DNA of 64,000 nt from Eutreptiella sp. 'Long Island Sound 2002' (Eukaryota; Euglenozoa; Euglenophyceae; Eutreptiales; Eutreptiaceae): the NCBI GenBank assembly GCA_964036045.1, contig OZ038381.1, forward strand, positions 106,583,367 to 106,647,366, in the 5' to 3' direction. The position numbers and the translations under genes are program-made. The number at the start of each line of letters is the position of its first letter. Within the stretch, counting starts at the first letter, position 1. Shown here one piece after another: positions 57,531-64,000 of the stretch. Under the pieces are notes generated by a model. That model worked only from the letters and a program-made list of their open reading frames with translations, had not been told where the DNA came from and did no database searches.

Positions 57531-57887
57531 TGCGAAATGAAGGGCAAGGGAGAGATGGTTACGGGGTTGGGGTTCGGGGATATGAACGTAGCCATTTGCA
57601 AGGGTGTTCCACGGGTGGGCCGTCTCCTCAGTTTGGGTACGCTACTCCCCCCCCCCCCCCCTTCGGGCCCTCCGGGCCCACTTAGTTACCAAGGGTCAAT
57701 GGCTACCGGCTATACATATGGTGGCGCCGAAGGCGCCCGAAAATTTTTTTCATTCCCCTTGCCAACATAGCATCCCTCCCCGCCCAGGCGGTGGAGCACC
57801 CCAACGCTATACTTGAACCCAACCTTGACTCTAACACCCACCCCAACCCTCAGGCTGCTCCTAACCCTACACCTAACCCTACCCATG

Positions 57888-57923
57888 ACCCTAACCCTAA
57901 CCCTAACCCTAACCCTAACCCTA
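57888..57923. repeat. Interstitial telomeric tract (CCCTAA)6
   Basis: Six perfect CCCTAA units within 100 bp of degenerate ACCCTAACCC-like sequence (57820-57950). It suggests TTAGGG-type telomeres in this organism or a relic of a chromosome end. Confidence 0.85.
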
Positions 57924-58111
57924 CCCCAAACCCTAGCCCTAGCTCTCACCCATGAGGGAGGGCAAGGGGAGGTAACGGGAGCCTATGCCCCCCCCCACTA
58001 CCCCAAATTGCCCCACCTGGACCCCCTCCCCAACCGACCCTCCCGACCCCCCCCCCCATCGCCCCTCCCTGAACCCCCCCCCCATCGCCCCTCCCTGAAC
58101 CCCCCCTCCAA

Positions 58112-58113
<2 letters not shown>

Positions 58114-58155
<42 letters not shown>
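58114..58155. repeat. 42-nt C homopolymer
   Basis: An unbroken run of 42 C, within a longer C-rich stretch from 58020 and followed by GGGGCCTTCGGCCCACTT and a G10 run. The true length is uncertain in any assembly. Confidence 0.85.
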
Positions 58156-58559
58156 AGGGGCCTTCGGCCCACTTCTACGGGGGGGGGGGGGTCGCGTCTA
58201 AAAGCGAGGGGACGGCCCACCCGTTGGGTGTTCCTTGTTGCCTCATGACAATACCACCCCCCCCATACACACACAGGCGCGCGCTTCATGAAGCACAAAT
58301 AGGGTACAGAGGATATTGCTCGCCTTTGTGAGGTTCATCATACAACCATCTTGACCTACACCATGACACATTCATTCCCTTCCCTCCTTATCCCCTCCCC
58401 TCCCCTTTTGCCATGCCGCGTCCCCCCGCTTACCCCATGCGAACCCCTTCTCTTATCTTTCCTGTCCCGTCCCCTTGCCCTGCCCTTGCCATGCCTTTCC
58501 TATTTTTTGGCCGTGGCATCAAGTGCATGTTGGTGGCGGCAATGACGATGACCTTTGTA

Positions 58560-59165
58560 GGTATGTTGTGGTATTGTGTGTGTTCATGTGTGTGTACTTG
58601 TGCCCACGCGCATGTGCGCAAGTGTAGATGGTTTGTTCGCTCTTGGTTTCTCTCATTTGGTGTGTTTGTATGTATGTTTGTGTGTGAGTTGGGGGGGCTT
58701 GCTTGGATCGATGCGTGGGTGAAGGTGTCATTGTGCGTCACTATGAGTGTGTGATTGCATTCTTTCGTTTCTGGTTGCCTAGGTTTGTGTGTGTACGTGG
58801 ATTCGTGAATGTGTGTACGCGCTCGTGTGTGTGTGTGTGTGTGTGCCAATGTGTGTGTGTGTGTGTGTGTTGCAGCTTTTGTAGCTGTTGTTTTGGATGT
58901 TGTTGTTGGTTTTTGTGTTGCGTGGCATAGGCTTTGATTGTGTGCGCATACCATTGTGTTTCTGGCTGCACATGCATGTATGGTTGTGGTTGTGGTTGTG
59001 GCTGTTGTTCTGGGCTTGCGTAAGGTTGTTGCCATGGCCGTTGTGGTAGCTCCGGTTGTGGGTGTGGTTTTGGTAGTGGCTGTGGTTGCGGCTTTGGTTG
59101 TGGGTGTGGGTGTGGGTGTGGGTGTGGGTGTGGGTGTGGGTGTGGGTGTGTTTCTGCAAGCTGTG
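58560..59165. repeat. TG-rich microsatellite region
   Basis: (TG)n at 58825-58870 and (GGTGTG)n at 59098-59150, with TTGTGGTTGTGG words between. Long Val/Gly or His/Thr frames on either strand are artefacts. Confidence 0.88.
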
Positions 59166-59369
59166 TTGTGCGTGGATTTGGTTGTGGTTGTGTTAGTGTC
59201 TGTGGCCCTGGCTGTGGCGAAGGCTGCAGTTGCCGCTTTCCCTGTGGCTGCAGCTAATCTTTGGGTTCTGGCGGTAGCTGTTGGGGGGGGAGGGGGGTTA
59301 AAGGACTGCAAAGAGGGGAGCTCAAATTATCATCCACCCCCTCCAAAAAAAATCGCACCAAGTTTACAG

Positions 59370-59700
59370 TGCCAATTTGGAGTGACAGTGTACAATGTCA
59401 GTGTACAGTAAGAGCATACAGTGAGTGTAGAGTGACAGTGTAGAGTGACAGTGTAGAGTCTTGGCCGTTGTGGCGGACGCACTGTGTGTGGGAACACATT
59501 CCATCCGACCTTGGGGAGTACAGTGTACAGAGTACAGTGTACAGTGTACAGTGTACAGTGACAATGTGCAGTGGCAGTGTGCAGTGTGCAATGACATCGT
59601 ACAGTGCCATAATACAGTGTACCATGTACAGTCACAGTAGACGGTGACAGCATTGACAGTGTACAGTGACAGTGTACAGTGACAGTGTACAGTGACAGTA
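59370..59700. repeat. ACAGTGTACAGTG simple repeat
   Basis: Irregular tandem of GTGTACAGTGACA words. 59700-59810 then shows a CGCGCTCAGTGAGCGCTCACTGCG palindromic region. Confidence 0.85.
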
Positions 59701-59849
59701 AACCATGAGCGAGCCCTCTCGCGCGCTCACTGCGCCATTTGGCGCGCTCAGTGAGCGCTCACTGCGGCGTTTGGCGCGCTCAGTGAGAGCAGCAAACGGC
59801 TCAATGGGCAGTCACTGAGCGCCCGAACGCTTGCACCCTACGGTTTGCA

Positions 59850-60770
59850 GTGTGCATGACACAGTGTGCAGTGTGCATTACACAGCGTGCAGTGCGCAGT
59901 GTACACTGCGCACTGCACGCTGTTTATTGCATACTGCACACTGTGTATTGCACATTGCACACTGTGTATTGCACACTGCACACTGCACACTGTTTATAGT
60001 GTGCAATACACAGGGTGTAGTCTGCAGTGTGTGATGTAATCCACACTGCACACTGTGTAATGCACACTGCATGTTGTGTCATGCACACTACACGCTGCAC
60101 CCTGTGTATTGCACATTGGGTATTGCACAGTGCACCGTGTGCAGTGTGCAATACCCGGTGTGCAATACACAGTGTGCGGTGTGTAGTGTGCAATACACAG
60201 TGTGCAGTGTGCATTATCGTGTGCAGTGTGCAATTTGTAATCCACAGTGTGCAATGTGCAGTGTGCAATACACAGTGTGCAGTGTGCATGGCACAACGTG
60301 TAGTGCGCAGTGTACACTGCGCACTGCACGCTGTGTACTGCACATTGCACACTGTGTATTGCACATTGCACACTGTGTATTGCACACTGCAAACTGTAAT
60401 GCACACTGCACACTGTGCATTACAAATTGCACATTGCACGCTGTAATGCACACTGCACGCTGTAATGCACACTGCACATTGTGTATTGCACACTGCACAC
60501 TGCCAACAAAAGTGCACACTGCACTGCATACTGTGTATTGCACACTGCACACTGCACACTGTGTATTACAAATTGCACACTGCACACTGTAATGCACACT
60601 GAACATTGTAATGCACACTGCAAACTGTGTATTGCACAGTGCACGCTGCATAGTGCGTATTGCACACTGCGCTCTGCAAACTGTGTGTTACAAATTGCAC
60701 GCTGCACATTGTAATGCACACTGCACACTGTGTAATGCATGTTGCACACCGTGTATTGCACACTGCACAC
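59850..60770. repeat. TGCACACTG array in alternating orientation
   Basis: Units of about 21 bp (GCACACTGCACACTGTGTATT). Orientation flips at near 59902, 60000 and 60312. The first flip is a 42-bp perfect palindrome (59882-59923) and the third contains GTGCGCAGTG then CACTGCGCAC around TACA. Cys/Val-rich frames on both strands are repeat translations. Confidence 0.9.
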
Positions 60771-60790
60771 ACTGGTGACCTGGCACCAGT

Positions 60791-61534
60791 CTAAAAACCC
60801 TCAAGATGGTAGCTGTAGGACGGATTGCTGCCACGCTCGAAGCCAGTCGTGATTCGTCGTGATAGTCGTGCCACCACGTGACTCATCTCCAGCCATCGTG
60901 GCCCCCCTTCTCCGCTCTGCTCCACCCGTATGGTGCACTCTGTCTCTCCCTCTCTTCTCCCGTATCTCCAGGGGCTGAGTGCCGCACCTTGGGTGCGTCC
61001 CTTCCCCTTGCTAGCCACCTCCTGCTCACGGTGGGCGCTACATTCTACAATCAGCTCTGGCAAGACGTCAACTTCGCCGTGGCAATCTTGCAGGCCGCTA
61101 CGCGGGGAGCCGCGACGGGGACTGCATTCGACGTATCCGCCGCTCAAGCGTGACGCCTTGTGCAGGGGTATCGTGTGTCGTTCACTTGGCTGTCCCATCG
61201 TTGGGCCCCCCTCGCCTATGCTCCCCATGGGTTGCAGCACCGCACGGCAGCGCGGTGCTCCCCTCGCACCCCCGTCCTCGTGAGTCCTGGGACCCTCCTT
61301 CGCCGGCCCGCTCCGCCAGGCGGCCCCGTGTTGCTCTGCGCTCTCGCGCCATGCTCTTTGTTTCATCGCACCATGGCCACGATCGTGGCGCCCTGTGTTT
61401 TTTCTTGCGCACCCCGTCCAGTGGGGGCTGCCTATATTGTCCGTGCTCTTCCGTTTACCTGCACCCCGGTTTGTCGCCCCCTCCCGGTGCCTTGCGGCCA
61501 CAGGCCACCCGCTCCTTTCTCGCCACAGCCAACC
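60791..61534. other. 5' region of the gag-like gene
   Basis: GC-rich leader between the TGCACACTG array and the proposed ATG. A frame opens at 61154 after a TGA, but its composition looks non-coding. The sequence ends with an acceptor-like TTTCTCGCCACAG just before the ATG. No promoter or long terminal repeat is recognised. Confidence 0.4.
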
Positions 61535-64000
61535 ATGTCAGACCGCTCAACGCCGTCCCAGGACTCCCCCTCTCCTGCCCACGACACCAGTCGAGGAGGC
61601 GCCATTCGTCGGAGCCCGTTCCTCATGTTTCTGATGGATATTGCCCATTCTGACGACGCTGATCGCCTCGTACGAGAGCTGGACATGTTGAATGATGCCG
61701 CGCTGGAAGCGGCGGATACGTCCATCTGGGCCACCGACCCCGCCCTGGCTGACCTATGCGATGCCCTGCGATGGACGGCTGCCGACGGCAACATCTAGGC
61801 TATTACAGCCGTGACGGGAGGATGGACGCCGCGGGGGCTCCTACTCACGGCCACCGTCACGGTCGCCGCAAGTCCGTCTGATGTGAAGGTTATCGAGGAC
61901 GTCCCCATGTCCCCGGTACAAGGTGGCCCGCTGCTGGAGTATGTCTCCAAGGACACCGAGGCCCTCACAGCAGCCCTTGTCACGGCATGGAGTCCGGGCC
62001 ATGTCCCGATCTCCGCGTCGTGCCTCCGCAGCCAGGTCCTCAGGCGCCTTTACACAGCCCGAGAACAACCTCCATGCATTGACACCGCCACGCCTACAGA
62101 CATCCAAAGTCAAAAGGTCTGCCACAAGATTCACAAGCCCATCAGCCAGTTCCTTGCCCCCCATCTCAGGCCGTCATGCGACCGCCTCCGGAGCCGCGAG
62201 GTGGTTGCGGCTTTTTGGGCGCTGCCCAATGACGTGCATGCGGTCCTGCAAGCGGCTCAGGTCCCAACGGCGGACCTCGTTCCGCTGAAGTTCGGCCTTC
62301 TGGCGTGGGCTTCCTCCATCTGCCTCACTGCACAGCACACGCCGGCCCCGGTCGCCACTCCCCCACCCCTTGCCAACAAGGACATGTGGACCCCCGACCA
62401 GCTGCGGCCGCTGCTGGAGTGCTCGGTCCTGCCGGTCCGCAGCTTGGAGCTGCTGCATCAGATCAAGCAGGCTGCCGAGCACTCCTGGGCCACAGTCCCC
62501 ACCTTCGCCCTGCTGCAGGCTGGCATCCCCGACACCGCCAGCCCCCCTCCACTCACGCCGCCCAGCCGTGCACCCTACCTCACCAAAGGCCAGGCAGCGC
62601 CCAGCCCCACCGGCACTCTATTCGCCACAACGGTGTTCACCCCAGCGTCAGCCCTATACCGGTCCCAAGACAAGCCCGCCCCTACAGGGGCCGAACAGTC
62701 ACCTGCGTCGTTGTTACCTCAGCAGACCAGGCTCTCCTTCAGCCTCCCCGAACGCGCCTTTCAAGTCCAACCGGCTGCCGCAGACCCCACGCCTCCTTAG
62801 TCGCCAGCCCAGGCCGCCGGATTTTCCCCCCCCAGCCCTTCCTAGCTGGGAGAGCCCTTTGTCCCGGACTTGGACGTAACTTCTTACTCCAGCGATTACA
62901 CTCAGCTACGTGACCGGTACGAGGCCCAGCAGCAGGAGCTGGCCGTGGCACAGGGGGACCTGGAGTCCCTCAAACGGGACCTGGACATGGTCCGCACCGA
63001 GCGGGACAATGCCCAGCAGCAAATCCAGCGTTCCGCCGCGGCGCAGCGGCTGGCCGAAGCCGTTGGGCTCCACAACTTCATCGGGGCCCTGCCCCCCCTC
63101 CTGTCCATCGCCACCAGACTCCGCGGCCTCCCGTCCACACCGCTTGCGTTCGCCAATGCCGTGCGCAGTGCGGTTCCGGCCTCTTTGGAGCTGCCTACCC
63201 CCAGCTCGCAGCAGTTCCTAGTCCTCATGCCGGTCATCCTCGCCGCGGCGGTCCTCACCTCGCCCCAAGTGCCCGATCTCGAGGAGTTGGCCGACGTCCT
63301 CCGACGGGCTATGGCCGCGCCGAACCCCGTGCCTGCCCCGGAGACCCCCGTGCGTGTCCCCGCACTCGCATTCGCTATCCCGGACCCGATCCCCAAGCCC
63401 AGGGCGGCGGCTGCCCTCCGGGCGCCAGGCGCTGCTCCCTTGCCGCCGTCGGCCACGGCTCTGCCCATTGACGCCGCGCTGGCCTCCCTAATGGAGTGGA
63501 TCCCGGATATCCCCAAAGGCTGTGAAGACGAAGTTGCGCCCGCATTCCACCTCCAGCTGTTCCGCCAGTACGGCGCTAACGTCAGCACCCTCCCGCAGTC
63601 CCTGATTCGTGATCAGTGGACTTGGGTCCGCAGCCATGCGCCTAGCATGCCCGGCATCGCGGACGTCCTGCGCACATTCCTCGCCAGCCCCCCCCCCCCC
63701 CTGTCCAGCGGGTCGCGGACAGTCCAGGCGCCTCCCCAGCCGAAGCCGCAGCCGCCAACCAGGCAGAGGGCGCGGTCAAGAACAAGGGGTATAGACCCCA
63801 AAAATTGGACCCGCAGACCTTCTCCAAAGCCCCATGGGTAGGATGGCAGGAAGTCGACGATCCCCCATCAGGGGAAGTCGATGCGGGGCTCCTCGGAGGC
63901 ATCCTCCGCGATAAATTTGGCGCCGGCCTGTCGTCCATCTCGGACGAGCAGCTCACCCACAAGGCCAAGTTCACGATTGTCGCAGTCAAGCCCGCCGAGT
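61535..64000 (+). CDS. Gag-like ORF of a putative retroelement, running off the window, with three in-frame TAGs
   Basis: ATG at 61535 (MSDRSTPSQDSPSPAHDTSR). One frame continues to about 63690 with only three stops, all TAG: 61796, 62798 and 62843. The order is an acidic N-terminus (VRELDMLNDAALEAAD), a helical region (VCHKIHKPISQFLAPHLRPS, VVAAFWALPNDVHAVLQAA), a Pro-rich linker, and a strong coiled coil (YTQLRDRYEAQQQELAVAQG then DLESLKRDLDMVRTERDNAQ). A helical block with FHLQLFRQYGANVSTLPQS follows. At a C14 tract (63688-63701) the frame shifts and continues SPGASPAEAAAANQAEGAVK, NKGYRPQKLDPQTFSKAPWV and GWQEVDDPPSGEVDAGLLGG to the window end. The layout suggests a structural protein of a retroelement; no reverse transcriptase is seen in the window. 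Base composition is markedly more GC-rich than the flanks. Confidence 0.5.

Noticed and set aside
58430-59311. 293-codon Thr/His-rich frame and its Val-rich complement
   Set aside because: Produced by TG/CA microsatellite DNA; no domain or splice evidence.
59924-60592. Cys/Val/His-rich frames of up to 211 codons on both strands
   Set aside because: Translations of the TGCACACTG simple repeat.
61160-61534. Upstream extension of the gag-like ORF to 61160
   Set aside because: Open frame but with leader-like composition, and a good ATG follows an acceptor-like sequence at 61535; coding status unsupported.

Overview
The window looks like repeat-dominated nuclear DNA from a microbial eukaryote, possibly an alga or other protist; the species cannot be named from the sequence. 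The support is GT-AG introns inside recognisable genes, a Mutator-like transposase, a Ulp1-type protease, spliced glycosyltransferase family 61 exons, TTAGGG-type telomere-like repeats and many kilobases of satellite DNA. There are no bacterial-style operons, and I found no rRNA or tRNA genes by eye.

Layout. 1-7341 is a 62-bp satellite whose monomer carries a perfect 22-bp palindrome. A large transposon with terminal inverted repeats (Element 1) sits in this satellite. Part of the satellite plus the left third of Element 1 is tandemly duplicated (5,441-bp units at 4856-10296 and 10297-15737), so there is a truncated copy A (7372-10297) and a full-length copy B (12813-22655). 23.1-29.2 kb holds more satellite, telomere-like hairpin repeats, a 780-bp direct duplication and a 48-bp hairpin array. 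29.2-43.6 kb mixes gene remnants with further arrays: a well-delimited exon of unknown function, an Ulp1-like protease truncated by a 48-bp array, spliced GT61 exons and a MULE transposase gene. 43.6-49 kb carries Element 2 on the minus strand, a diverged relative of the Element 1 gene. 49-57 kb has hypothetical exons, a small Cys/His-rich protein gene, a degenerate ~190-bp repeat and a zinc-finger fragment. 57-60.8 kb is simple-sequence DNA, with an interstitial telomeric tract, a 42-nt C run and a TGCACACTG array that flips orientation at long palindromes. 60.8-64 kb is GC-rich and contains a long gag-like reading frame cut by the window edge.

Three patterns stand out. (1) Several protein-like frames continue through many in-frame TAG codons (8 in the MULE, 3 in the gag-like gene, 1 and 2 in two Cys-rich genes), with a few TGA and no TAA. 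Either TAG is a sense codon here, perhaps glutamine, or stops arise by context-dependent C-to-T decay (CAG to TAG, CGA to TGA). (2) Elements 1 and 2 share an exactly conserved intron position, yet the introns are unrelated in sequence. Most introns of each element are filled by an element-specific palindromic motif (TTAATATT/CTCGAG in Element 1, CGTTCTAG/CTAGAACG in Element 2), which resembles introner-type behaviour. (3) Most repeat families in the window have a hairpin inside the repeat unit.

Coding calls rest on reading frames, splice signals and motifs recognised by eye. Many genes carry frameshifts, several of them at C/G homopolymers where assembly error is possible.
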